DNA of 64,000 bases from positions 1 through 64,000 of the forward strand of contig JAITFY010000097.1 in NCBI GenBank assembly GCA_031281025.1, read 5' to 3'. Each line of letters opens with the position of its first letter. Position 1 is the first letter of the stretch. This document shows, in pieces, positions 20,171-29,480 of the stretch. The notes beneath the pieces were generated by a model, which was not told where the DNA came from, did no database searches, and worked only from the letters and a program-made list of their open reading frames with translations. Origin of the DNA: Treponema sp. (GTDB lineage Bacteria; Spirochaetota; Spirochaetia; Treponematales; Breznakiellaceae). Made by a program: the position numbers and the translations under genes.

Positions 20171-20656
20171 ATGGTAAACAAAAAAAAAGCACTAGGAATG
20201 TTAGTAATCGTGCTGGTATTCGCAATAATGGTTATTGGGTGCAACAGAACAGGCGCTTCTTCACTTGAAGGAATATGGATTGCCGAAGACGGTTCAGAAT
20301 TAGAACTGAATGACGGGAATTTTGAAGTTAGGTATGACCAAATAATAATTGCAAAAGGAACTTATACAGTTAGTGGAGACAGTAAAACACTGATAAACAC
20401 CCATTATAATGGACTTTTTCTGGATTTAGGGCCGGAATTATATACAAGAAGTGAGTTAGAAGCAATTTTAAAAAGTGAATACGATTTTCCAATAGAGGAA
20501 ATGGATGAATTTTTTGAAGCAGATTTTCTTGATTACATTGACCAATTTCTGGATGAAGTTTTTGAAATGGTTGTTTTTAACTTTTCCATTACTGGTAATA
20601 CCCTTGCCTGGACAATGGATGGAATACCTGTACTCTCGTATACCAAAAAACAATAA
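20171..20656 (+). CDS. Putative lipoprotein
   Basis: Signal with lipobox VIGC after MVNKKKALGMLVIVLVFAIM; SD aaggag. Confidence 0.75.
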   Translation: MVNKKKALGMLVIVLVFAIMVIGCNRTGASSLEGIWIAEDGSELELNDGNFEVRYDQIIIAKGTYTVSGDSKTLINTHYNGLFLDLGPELYTRSELEAILKSEYDFPIEEMDEFFEADFLDYIDQFLDEVFEMVVFNFSITGNTLAWTMDGIPVLSYTKKQ

Positions 20657-20671
20657 CGCAGTTGCCAGGCG

Positions 20672-21442
20672 TTATAAAGCGCTTGGCGGAACCACAATTA
20701 CATTTGCCGCATTCCCGTCTCGTGTGTAGATACGATCTGGGTTGTAGGGGTCGGTGAATCGCCGGCCCCTATTGAAAAATACATATTGATAAGTGCCAGG
20801 CGGCAGCGGAATAGTGACACTGTACACACCCGCAGGGCCTTCTCTCAATTCGTACATGAAAGGATCCCATCCGTTAAAACTACCGGCAACAGTGACGGTC
20901 TCTCCCGATGGCCCCCAGAATTGGAAAACCAGGCCTTCTGGAAGACCATTTAGGGGATTTGGCCTAATCGTTCTGGGCGGTATGTGCAGTAATGACATGG
21001 TCAGGCCGGAAGCAGGGTCGCGGCGGCTAAGCGGGTTAGCGGGATCTGTCGTCCATAAACCGTTAATTATCAGCCTGTATTCCAGTTCCCTCATATGATC
21101 CGGAATCCGGTACACATGGAACTGAATTCCCGAATCCTTGTATTCGCTGGGAGTTTTCTCTCCTGGTAAAAGAATAGGATTAAAATAGTCTTGCGGGATA
21201 TGAAGCGGCCTAAACCAGTAAGTTTTACCAAAAAATTCGTGAGCAAAAGCGATTCCAACCCGCCGTAAGCCCGAATCTGCGGTGAAAATCACAAAATTCT
21301 CGTGAATTGCAGGCTCACTCGGCCTTTGGAGGGATAATAATAGATTAATCAACTCATTGGATTCCCAATCCTCGGAATTCGCCGCCGTAAAGGAAAATGA
21401 GACAATTACAATGAAAAGAACGAATTTTCTAATCGTTTTCAT
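20672..21442 (-). CDS. Secreted protein with CBM48/AMPK glycogen-binding-like (E-set) domain
   Basis: Signal peptide; VFQFWGPSGETVTVAGSFNGWDPFMYELREGPAGVYSVTIPLPPGTYQYVFF. Confidence 0.85.
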   Translation of the reverse strand: MKTIRKFVLFIVIVSFSFTAANSEDWESNELINLLLSLQRPSEPAIHENFVIFTADSGLRRVGIAFAHEFFGKTYWFRPLHIPQDYFNPILLPGEKTPSEYKDSGIQFHVYRIPDHMRELEYRLIINGLWTTDPANPLSRRDPASGLTMSLLHIPPRTIRPNPLNGLPEGLVFQFWGPSGETVTVAGSFNGWDPFMYELREGPAGVYSVTIPLPPGTYQYVFFNRGRRFTDPYNPDRIYTRDGNAANVIVVPPSAL

Positions 21443-21468
21443 ACATTCTTTACAATTATCGGTCGATA

Positions 21469-21474
21469 TATAAT
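21469..21474 (+). promoter_or_regulatory. Perfect -10 TATAAT 9 nt before ATG
   Basis: TATAAT tatcttaat ATG; no SD; -35 unclear. Confidence 0.45.
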
Positions 21475-21483
21475 TATCTTAAT

Positions 21484-24400
21484 ATGCCAACTATAAATGA
21501 GCTAAAAGAGTTTAGAGCCTCATTCAACAACATTGCAAAAGAGAGAGAAGATCTTTCTTCTCAAAACATACCTTTTGACGAGCTCGCTCTTCCAACTACA
21601 GAAGCGCCTCCATTTTACTATTCCCGTGAGACAGAAGTTTCAGATGAGCAGCCTGACGATATTCCTGATTTATCTGCTACTGATCAGGATGCCGGCGGCT
21701 TTGACTTTAGCTCTTTTTTAAGTGACCTTACCAGTGAAACAACCCCGCCTCCCTCTGACAATCTTGATGATCTTCTTGGTGGTACAGCAGAGGATACCTC
21801 TTCATTAGATTCATCAGGGTTGGATGATCTTCTTGGTGGTACAGCAGAGGATATTGCTCCATCAGATTCATCAGGATTGGACGATATTCTTGGCGGCATG
21901 GACGAAGGTTCTTTTCCAGCCGATTTATTATCAGGACTCTCTGATGATATGGAATCTGATATGGAATCTGACTCAAGTGAAGAAATTCCCTCTGATAATT
22001 TTAGCGATTTTGAGTTTCCTGCGGACGAAAGCGAAACTGGCGAAACAAACCTGGATTTCCCTCAGGAATTTCAAGAGCCATCTGATGACATCTACAGCGA
22101 AGGCGGTATCGACCTGGGCGGGGAGTCAATGTTTAACACTCCAGAGTCAGATATCCCAATGTCAGATATCCCAATGTCAGCTGACTCAATGTCAGATGAC
22201 TCAATGTCAGATGACTCAATGTCAGACTTCATGTCAGATGACTCTGTTGAGTCAGACTCTACAGACTTTGACTTAGCGGACATGGGCTTTACTGAATCGG
22301 ACTCTATCGAAACTGATTCTGCTGAATCCAGTCCAACGATAACGGACTCTGAATTCGATAGCTTCGATTTTCCTCTGGACAACTTCACTTCTGACGAAAC
22401 TGCGTCAGATACCTCGATGTCAGATGACTCGATGTCAGATTTTGATCCGTTTGCTTCTCAAGCCGATGATTCGGAACAATCCGCGGAACAATCCGCGGAA
22501 CAATCCGCGGAACAACCTGTCGAAGATACCTCTTTAGATGATATTTTTGGGTCAGCTTTTTCTCCAGAGTCAGACACCACTTTTCCAGGATTAGATGATA
22601 TTGAGTCTGGCAGTGAAAATACAGATTTTGGGCAAACTGAGTTTGAACAAACGGGGTCTGAAGAATCTCAAGATCAGGAATTTGGCAGCGATGATTTTCA
22701 TATTCCCGGACTTGATGATATATTTGATAAATCAAAACCCGGATTAAATATCAATCTTCCGCAGAAAAAAAGCTCGTTTTTTAGGCGTAAAAAATCAAAA
22801 GCAGAAGAACCGCCTGATGTTCAATCAATCGAAGAAATCGCATTAAGTCAGGATGATTTAAGCAGTTTACTAAAAACATTGTCTGTGTATCCGCTAAATT
22901 TAAGGATTGCCTGTCAGGAAGTAATTGCGGAGCAGGTTATTTTGCCTCAGCAATTATCAAGATTAATCAGACTTCTGATTGTCGGCGCTCATGTGAAGGA
23001 AACCGCCGCCCTTATAGAAGAAATTACCGGTAAGGCGATTGTAATACCTAAAAGTTTTGAAAAAGGCACAGGTTTGGCTTTTGAAGCGGAACAGGCAAGT
23101 TTTGCCTACATTTTTGTTAATAATTTCCTTCCGGTTTTTAGGTTAATTGCTGTCATTGCATTGTTTGCAGCTTCAGTTGTATATCTTGGTTACCGGTTTG
23201 TCTACATACCAATGGTGGCCGAGTCTTTGTATCAACGCGGCTATGAACGAATTGCAGCCGGTGAATATCAGCGGGCAAATGAGCTGTTTCATCAGGCTTT
23301 TACTTTGCATCGTAAAAAAAGCTGGTTTTACACTTATGCCGAAGCATTCAGGGATCACCGGCGTTTTATGCTTGCAGAAGGAAAATACGAAGAACTTTTA
23401 AGATTTTATCCGCGGGATAAAAAGGGAGTTCTGGATTATGCCAACTTGCTTAGCAATTATATGTTTAATTATGACAGGGCAAATAGACTGTTGCAAAGGG
23501 AGCTTCTTGATTATGCTCCTAACGATGTTGACGGCCTTCTTGCGGCGGGGGATAATTTCCTTGCCTGGGCCGACTCTGATCCATCAAGGTTTTTTGACAA
23601 ATACGAAGATGCCCGTTATTCCTACGCACGGGTTCTGGAAATTCAGGGGTGGCAGGTACCTGTTGTTGAACGGATGCTGAAGTACTTCATTCGTATAGAC
23701 GATCTAGGTGAAGTTATTCATCTGCGGAGATGGTTTGAAAGTAATAACAGGCGAAAGCTTTCTCCCGAATCTCTTGCAGAGCTTGGCGGCTATCTCCTGG
23801 ATAAACAGCTTGAAACTCCAAGGGGTGTACCTAATCCGTTTATCGAAAGTATAGAAAGTGTACGGAATATGTTATTGCAGGCAGTTGGGGAAAATCTTAA
23901 TCTGCCGGAGCCCCATTATCATCTTGCACGTTATCATCATTGGCTTGGCAACACTCAAGAAGAGCGGCTGACTCTGGAAAATGCCATTCGTGCGTTTGAC
24001 CTGGCCAGCACCGAAGACAATAGGCGGCGTCTTAATCGAGTTGATGCACATTATCGTTATTCCAATTTACTGGTAAATAACAGGGAATTCTTTCCTGCCG
24101 AAGAACATCTGGTTATTGGCATCGAGTTATTCGAAGAATACCTAAGGAGAGATTTGATACGCGCCACTCCTCAATTAGGCCGGCTCTATGCTGCCAGAGG
24201 GGATCTTGAATTCTACGTTAAAACAGGCGACAGGCAAGCTGCAACAAATGCGCTAAGATTTTACAATCTAGCCGAGAGATACGACCATGCGCCGCCCGAA
24301 ATCCTGTTCCGCATGGGTGCGGCTCATTATCAGCTTGAAGATTGGGGAAATTCACTAAATTATCTTACAAGAGCTTCTGTTGATATGCCGTTGAACAGGC

Positions 24401-24885
24401 GGCTGCTCCATGCACTCGGCAATGTTTCTTATCAGCGCGGCAATTACTTTGCAGCACAGAGCTACTTTAACCGCCTGCTGGATGTTCTTGAAAATCAGCG
24501 TGTCCGCCTGCCTGTATTGCTGCCTAACGATAATGTGCAATTCCTGGAGATTGGCGAACGCTTGATGATGGCGCGCAATAACGCGGGCGCTGTCTACGAA
24601 GCCCTTGCCGAACAAACCGGAAACAACGAATTCCGCTCCCGTGCCATGTCTCTGTACTCCGAGTCTGCCCGCGCTTGGGATTCCATCACCAGAAACCCCG
24701 AAACCATGACACGAATGCGCCTTTCCGATGTCCCAGGCGCTCCAGGGATCAATCTTGGTTACCTGAATGCAAATAACCTGATTCGTCCCGGAAGCGACTA
24801 CAGCCCTGCGGTCTTTGTGCGGATAGACAGAGACGGAATCGAACCTTCCAACTGGGAAAGACTGGCTCCTTTTGGCGGAATGTAA
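21484..24885 (+). CDS. Large TPR protein: acidic Ser/Asp-rich cytoplasmic N-terminus, one TM, periplasmic TPR region
   Basis: TM FRLIAVIALFAASVVYLGYRFVY at about residue 545; TPR-like repeats after it; N-terminal tandem repeats. Confidence 0.85.
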   Translation: MPTINELKEFRASFNNIAKEREDLSSQNIPFDELALPTTEAPPFYYSRETEVSDEQPDDIPDLSATDQDAGGFDFSSFLSDLTSETTPPPSDNLDDLLGGTAEDTSSLDSSGLDDLLGGTAEDIAPSDSSGLDDILGGMDEGSFPADLLSGLSDDMESDMESDSSEEIPSDNFSDFEFPADESETGETNLDFPQEFQEPSDDIYSEGGIDLGGESMFNTPESDIPMSDIPMSADSMSDDSMSDDSMSDFMSDDSVESDSTDFDLADMGFTESDSIETDSAESSPTITDSEFDSFDFPLDNFTSDETASDTSMSDDSMSDFDPFASQADDSEQSAEQSAEQSAEQPVEDTSLDDIFGSAFSPESDTTFPGLDDIESGSENTDFGQTEFEQTGSEESQDQEFGSDDFHIPGLDDIFDKSKPGLNINLPQKKSSFFRRKKSKAEEPPDVQSIEEIALSQDDLSSLLKTLSVYPLNLRIACQEVIAEQVILPQQLSRLIRLLIVGAHVKETAALIEEITGKAIVIPKSFEKGTGLAFEAEQASFAYIFVNNFLPVFRLIAVIALFAASVVYLGYRFVYIPMVAESLYQRGYERIAAGEYQRANELFHQAFTLHRKKSWFYTYAEAFRDHRRFMLAEGKYEELLRFYPRDKKGVLDYANLLSNYMFNYDRANRLLQRELLDYAPNDVDGLLAAGDNFLAWADSDPSRFFDKYEDARYSYARVLEIQGWQVPVVERMLKYFIRIDDLGEVIHLRRWFESNNRRKLSPESLAELGGYLLDKQLETPRGVPNPFIESIESVRNMLLQAVGENLNLPEPHYHLARYHHWLGNTQEERLTLENAIRAFDLASTEDNRRRLNRVDAHYRYSNLLVNNREFFPAEEHLVIGIELFEEYLRRDLIRATPQLGRLYAARGDLEFYVKTGDRQAATNALRFYNLAERYDHAPPEILFRMGAAHYQLEDWGNSLNYLTRASVDMPLNRRLLHALGNVSYQRGNYFAAQSYFNRLLDVLENQRVRLPVLLPNDNVQFLEIGERLMMARNNAGAVYEALAEQTGNNEFRSRAMSLYSESARAWDSITRNPETMTRMRLSDVPGAPGINLGYLNANNLIRPGSDYSPAVFVRIDRDGIEPSNWERLAPFGGM
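21760..22515 (+). repeat. In-frame short tandem repeats in the N-terminal region of the TPR protein
   Basis: DDLLGGTAEDxxxxDSSGL twice plus partial; DSMSDDSMSDDSMSD; EQSA three times (12-bp gaacaatccgcg). Confidence 0.85.
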
Positions 24886-24916
24886 GCAAGCAAATTTGCA
24901 TTGTCCCCCAGAACCC

Positions 24917-24945
24917 TTTACACAACCCCGCAAAAATCCTACACT
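24917..24945 (+). promoter_or_regulatory. Predicted promoter of rpsP operon, TTTACA-N17-TACACT
   Basis: TTTACA caaccccgcaaaaatcc TACACT upstream of a structured leader. Confidence 0.5.
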
Positions 24946-25030
24946 AAGCTTACGGTATAAGTTTGTCTGAGCTGCCGTTAATCCAATTTGTCAGACCCCG
25001 TTGTACGGGAAACTTGTAGGAGGACTTTTT

Positions 25031-25282
25031 ATGAGCGCAGCAATCAGGCTCAAGAGATTTGGAACAAAAAAGCGGCCTTATTACCGCATTGTTGTTATGG
25101 ACAAGATGGCGCCTAGAGATGGAAAAACTATCGATGAGCTTGGCTATTATCATCCTATCGAAGCAGAAGATAAACAGATTGTTTTTGATGCGGAAAAAGC
25201 CAAAATATGGCTGGCAAAAGGCGCAAGTGTATCCGATACGGTTCGCAGGATTTTCAACAAAAAAAACGTCACCGTAAAGTAA
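25031..25282 (+). CDS. rpsP: 30S ribosomal protein S16
   Basis: MSAAIRLKRFGTKKRPYYRIVVMDKMAPRDGKTIDELGYYHP; SD aggagga. Confidence 0.97.
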   Translation: MSAAIRLKRFGTKKRPYYRIVVMDKMAPRDGKTIDELGYYHPIEAEDKQIVFDAEKAKIWLAKGASVSDTVRRIFNKKNVTVK

Positions 25283-25298
25283 CAACAGGAAAAACAAT

Positions 25299-25532
25299 AT
25301 GGAAAAAGATTTAATTGAATATCTGGCGAAATCCCTTGTGGATGATCCTTCTGCGGTAAATGTAAATGTTGTAGAAGGGGAAAAATCCACTATTTTGGAA
25401 TTGAGGGTGGCAAATGGCGATATTGGCAAAGTAATTGGTAAACATGGCCGCATTGCCAAAGCGATCAGAACTGTGCTTCAGGCTGCCAGCGCTAAAGCCG
25501 GAAAACATACCACATTGGAAATTCTTGACTGA
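25299..25532 (+). CDS. khpA: KH-domain RNA-binding protein (KhpA/YlqC)
   Basis: GDIGKVIGKHGRIAKAIRTVLQAASAKAGKH. Confidence 0.93.
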   Translation: MEKDLIEYLAKSLVDDPSAVNVNVVEGEKSTILELRVANGDIGKVIGKHGRIAKAIRTVLQAASAKAGKHTTLEILD

Positions 25533-26031
25533 TAAATTTGTTATTGGGCTGGTGGGAGCCCCTTTTGGAGTAAAGGGATTTGTAAAAATCCATTCCTGTT
25601 CGGGAGAAATTGAGCATCTTTTAAAGCTGCAATCGGTTGTTATAAGCCAGGACGGGAAAGAGCGGGAACTTAAAATCGAAGAAAGCACCCCTTACCCCCC
25701 CGCTGTATTGATGCGCTTTGCAGGTATAAACAGCCCTGAAGCTGCAAAAACCCTGAATAGAGCGCAATTAATTGCAAATCGGGAGCAGGCTGCCCCGTTG
25801 AAAGATGGCGAGTTTTACATCGAGGACTTAAAAGGGCTGCCCGTACTCACAGCAGATAGCGAAGTCATCGGCGCTATAACAGATATTATCGATGGCGGCG
25901 GCGGAGAGTTAGTCGAGGTAAAGCTTAACTCCGGAGAAAAACGCTTGATACCTTTCAGGAAGGAGTTCATTACCGAGATAAACCCAGAGAAAGGCAAAGC
26001 AGTACTTCAAAACTTATGGATTTTAGAGTGA
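25525..26031 (+). CDS. rimM: Ribosome maturation factor RimM
   Basis: TTG start giving (M)TDKFVIGLVGAPFGVKGFVKIHSCSGE; 8-nt overlap with khpA; GEFYIEDLKGLPVLT. Confidence 0.92.
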   Translation: MTDKFVIGLVGAPFGVKGFVKIHSCSGEIEHLLKLQSVVISQDGKERELKIEESTPYPPAVLMRFAGINSPEAAKTLNRAQLIANREQAAPLKDGEFYIEDLKGLPVLTADSEVIGAITDIIDGGGGELVEVKLNSGEKRLIPFRKEFITEINPEKGKAVLQNLWILE

Positions 26032-26038
26032 TAAACCT

Positions 26039-26860
26039 ATGAAATACACAGTTTTAACGCTATTTCCAGAAATCACCGATGCTTTTTTTGCCAATTCAAT
26101 CATGGCAAAAGCGATAAAACGTGGAATTATCGAGTATCAAGCGATAAATATCCGTGATTTTGCCGCTGACAAGCACAAAACCTGCGACGATGCACCCTAC
26201 GGCGGCGGTCCGGGAATGCTCATGCTGCCCGAACCGCTTGCCCGTGCTCTGGAATTTGCCGGCGCTTCGACAGGCTCAGCGACCGGCGCTTTAGGGTCAG
26301 TGGCCGGCACTGTCACTGAGCCTGTCGAAGTGAAAGAAAAAAAGGTTATATATCTTAGCCCTTCTGGCCGATCATTTAATCAGGAGCTAGCAAAGGAACT
26401 GGCTCAAGAACAGGAGTTAATCCTGATTTGCGGACGGTACGAAGGCATCGATCAACGTATAATCGATCGCTATGTTGATGACGAAATCTCAGTAGGGGAT
26501 TACGTTCTTTCTTCGGGCGAAGTGGCAGCGCTGGCGATTATCGACGCTACATACCGGCTGGTGGATAGCGTAATTTGTGCAAATTCGCTGGATGAAGAAA
26601 GCTTTTCTTTGGGACTTTTGGAGTATCCCCAGTTTACACGACCTGAAGTTTTTGATACAATTAAGGTTCCAGAAGTTCTGTTGTCGGGGCATCACGAGCA
26701 GATACGGCTTTGGCGCCTTGAAAAAAGGGTCGAAAAAACCTTGCGTCAAAGACCGGATTTAATACAGCAAGGCAGGGAACTTGGGATTTTTAACAAGGAA
26801 ATAAACGGCATTATAGGTAAATATCAAGGAGAAAGTAATGAACGAAATTCAAGCCATTGA
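26039..26860 (+). CDS. trmD: tRNA (guanine-N1-)-methyltransferase with in-frame palindromic-element insertion
   Basis: [49 protein letters not shown]; extra [23 protein letters not shown] segment. Confidence 0.95.
   Translation: MKYTVLTLFPEITDAFFANSIMAKAIKRGIIEYQAINIRDFAADKHKTCDDAPYGGGPGMLMLPEPLARALEFAGASTGSATGALGSVAGTVTEPVEVKEKKVIYLSPSGRSFNQELAKELAQEQELILICGRYEGIDQRIIDRYVDDEISVGDYVLSSGEVAALAIIDATYRLVDSVICANSLDEESFSLGLLEYPQFTRPEVFDTIKVPEVLLSGHHEQIRLWRLEKRVEKTLRQRPDLIQQGRELGIFNKEINGIIGKYQGESNERNSSH
26265..26330. repeat. 66-bp palindromic element inside trmD
   Basis: Perfect 15-bp arms CTTCGACAGGCTCAG...CTGAGCCTGTCGAAG; 66 bp = 22 codons. Confidence 0.92.
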
Positions 26861-27230
26861 AGCTGCACAAATGAAATCAGAACTCGATCAATTTAAAGTT
26901 GGAGATACAGTTAAGGTTCACTTTAAAATCGTAGAAGGAAAAAATGAGCGTGTACAGATCTACGAAGGTCTTGTCATCGCAATGAAGAATTCCAAAGTGG
27001 GAAAAACTTTTACGGTAAGAAAAATATCCTACAGTATCGGTGTGGAAAGAGTTTTCCCGCTTCATTCCCCGCGCATCGTTAAGGTAGAAGTTGTACGTCC
27101 CGGAAAAGTCAGGCGGGCAAAGCTCTACTACATCCGTCAGAAGATCGGCAAGGGTGCAAAAATTAAGGAACTTATCATCAAAAAAAGCGCCAAGTCCGCT
27201 GCGGCTCTTGTTACCGGGCAGGAAAGCTAG
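26838..27230 (+). CDS. rplS: 50S ribosomal protein L19
   Basis: [62 protein letters not shown]. Confidence 0.96.
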   Translation: MNEIQAIEAAQMKSELDQFKVGDTVKVHFKIVEGKNERVQIYEGLVIAMKNSKVGKTFTVRKISYSIGVERVFPLHSPRIVKVEVVRPGKVRRAKLYYIRQKIGKGAKIKELIIKKSAKSAAALVTGQES

Positions 27231-27286
27231 GTATCAAAAGTATTCCCTTATTTATAGGTATGGAGCTATAAATTTGAGGTTAAAAA

Positions 27287-28462
27287 ATGAATGTATTAAA
27301 TACAAATGATTTAAGACCGGGTCTGATTTTTTCCCAGCCGGTGTATGCGGATGGGAGAAACATGCTTGTACCTGCAAATGTTCCTCTTCGTCAAAAGGAT
27401 ATTGATCTTCTTGTTTCCTGGGGTATTGATATTGTAAAAACCGATGGGAATATACTGGAACCAGAAGAAGAAAAAAAAGAAGAAAAAAAGAAAAGTGTAC
27501 AAGAAGAAGTAGTACCAGAAAAGAAAACGTCCAGCAAATTTTCCATCAGCGATGTTCAATCAAATTCACCTCCATATCGTGCTTATAAAAATCTGATCGA
27601 AAAATTAAACTCTCTTTTTCTGAATTTAAAATCCGGGGATGATGTTGATGTGCGCATGGTTGATAAAATCACCGATCAATTGCTTCAGGATTTAAGGGAT
27701 CATTTAGGCGCTTTTATTGGCTTCATTCTTGGCGGAGAAGTTGCTGGAAACGAATTGGCAAAAAGTTCTGTTAATACTGCAATTCTTTCGGCCTTGACAG
27801 CTTACGAGCTTAAACTGCCAAATCATAAGATAAACAATATTGTTTCGGGAGCGCTATTGCATGATGTTGGCATGCTCAGGTTATCCAAAGGCATTACCGA
27901 AAAAAAGGGCGCTTTAACCGAAGCGGAACTTGAGCAGATAAAAGGCCATTCAATGTATTCCTCAAAAATCGTTGCAAAAGAGCTGTTCTGTCCGCATGAA
28001 GTAAACCAAATTGCTTTACAGCATCACGAACGATGGGATGGTCAAGGTTATCCCGAAAAACTTATGGGGCAGGCAATTTATATTGGCGCCCGGATTGTAT
28101 CAGTTGCCGATGCCTTTGAAGCTATGGTAAGCAAAAAATCTTATAGGGATTCTTTAAGCGGATATCAAGCGGTAAAAAATCTTCTTGCCGATAATGCCCG
28201 CCGTTTTGATCCGGCAGTAATAATGGCATTCACAAAAATAATGGGTATTTATCCAATTGGTTCAATTGTCCGGCTAAATGACGGCTCTGTAGCAAGGGTC
28301 ATTAATGTACATGCCAATGCTCCGGTTAGGCCTGTAGTTGAATTATTGTTGGATAAAAACGGCAATGAATATGATTCAAAAAATAAAAAAAACGTCGATC
28401 TTTTAAGTGACAAAACTATTTATATTAGACAAGCAGTAGATCCTTCGGAATTATCAATTTAA
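27287..28462 (+). CDS. HD-GYP domain protein with variant HD motif (HDVGM)
   Basis: GALLHDVGMLRL, IALQHHERWDGQGYPEKL, RIVSVADAFEAMVSKKSYR. Confidence 0.92.
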   Translation: MNVLNTNDLRPGLIFSQPVYADGRNMLVPANVPLRQKDIDLLVSWGIDIVKTDGNILEPEEEKKEEKKKSVQEEVVPEKKTSSKFSISDVQSNSPPYRAYKNLIEKLNSLFLNLKSGDDVDVRMVDKITDQLLQDLRDHLGAFIGFILGGEVAGNELAKSSVNTAILSALTAYELKLPNHKINNIVSGALLHDVGMLRLSKGITEKKGALTEAELEQIKGHSMYSSKIVAKELFCPHEVNQIALQHHERWDGQGYPEKLMGQAIYIGARIVSVADAFEAMVSKKSYRDSLSGYQAVKNLLADNARRFDPAVIMAFTKIMGIYPIGSIVRLNDGSVARVINVHANAPVRPVVELLLDKNGNEYDSKNKKNVDLLSDKTIYIRQAVDPSELSI

Positions 28463-28822
28463 ATGAGTTTACATAACAAAAAGTTGGGGAAAGATGGCGA
28501 GGAGCGGGCTGTTATTGCACTTGAATCCGCAGGTTTGGAAATAATCGCTAAAAATTATCGTTCAAAAACCGGCGAAATTGACATTATTGCCCTTGAAAGT
28601 GAAACAATTGTCTTTGTTGAGGTAAAAAACTGGTCTGTTTTTGGCATGGAAGACCTCAGATATGGTGTTGATATAAAAAAACAGCGAAAAATCATTAAAA
28701 CAGCTAAGTTTTTCCTATTAGAAAATCGAAAATATAGTAACATGATAATTCGTTTTGATGTTGTATTTGTCAGCAATAATTCTGTAAACCATCTTGCGTC
28801 GGCCTTCACGGAGTGTGTATGA
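28463..28822 (+). CDS. UPF0102 (YraN-like) nuclease-fold protein
   Basis: KLGKDGEERAVIALESAGLEIIAKNYRSKTGEIDIIALESETIVFVEVK. Confidence 0.92.
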   Translation: MSLHNKKLGKDGEERAVIALESAGLEIIAKNYRSKTGEIDIIALESETIVFVEVKNWSVFGMEDLRYGVDIKKQRKIIKTAKFFLLENRKYSNMIIRFDVVFVSNNSVNHLASAFTECV

Positions 28823-28998
28823 TAAAAGAACAGACTTTGAAAGATATTAAACCCGACCGCGTAGAAATTCTTAGGCAGCGTTTAAATGACGAGAATTATA
28901 TTCATGCTGCTATTCAAAGACTGGCTCTTATAATGAGCAGGCAATTAATGGAAATTTCCAAAGAAGGTATTTATTATGAGCGGAAGAGGCGGAAGTAA
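28819..28998 (+). CDS. Small conserved hypothetical
   Basis: ATGA overlap with the YraN-like stop codon; about 23-nt overlap with next gene. Confidence 0.6.
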   Translation: MIKEQTLKDIKPDRVEILRQRLNDENYIHAAIQRLALIMSRQLMEISKEGIYYERKRRK

Positions 28999-29458
28999 TC
29001 GCAAAAACCGGCATCGTTTTGGGCGTAGAGATGAATCTCAAAAACATGGTAGAAAATCTAACGAGGGTATTTTTCCCGAACCAAAGTTCGAAAAAAACCG
29101 TGATAATACCCATGAACGTCCGCGCTGGACAGCGCCTGTACCGCCTGCCAATCCTGTCACTACACCCAGTTGTCCATGGTGTGGAAAGCCGATAAAAGAT
29201 GTTTCTACCGCAATCTCCGATAAAACGTCTGGTCTTCCCGTTCACTTTGATTGTGTATTAACACGAATCACCGAAATGGAAAAACTTGATAAAAACGACA
29301 GTGTCTGTTACATCGGCGGCGGCCGTTTTGGAATAGTCCATTATAATAACCCGCCAAATATGAAAGACTTTTCTATCAAAAAAATACTTGAATGGGAAAT
29401 CAAAGATAAACAGTACGAGTGGCGAAAACCCTTTAGCGATTACTTTTCTTTAACGTAA
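28976..29458 (+). CDS. Small basic protein with CxxC/HxxC zinc-ribbon-like motif
   Basis: CPWCGKPIKDVSTAISDKTSGLPVHFDCV. Confidence 0.7.
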   Translation: MSGRGGSNRKNRHRFGRRDESQKHGRKSNEGIFPEPKFEKNRDNTHERPRWTAPVPPANPVTTPSCPWCGKPIKDVSTAISDKTSGLPVHFDCVLTRITEMEKLDKNDSVCYIGGGRFGIVHYNNPPNMKDFSIKKILEWEIKDKQYEWRKPFSDYFSLT

Positions 29459-29480
29459 GGATTTATCTAAGGAGTGTAAA

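Noticed and set aside
21684-22735. Antisense and alternate-frame ORFs over the acidic TPR N-terminus
   Set aside because: Repetitive composition artefacts opposite a clear coding sequence.
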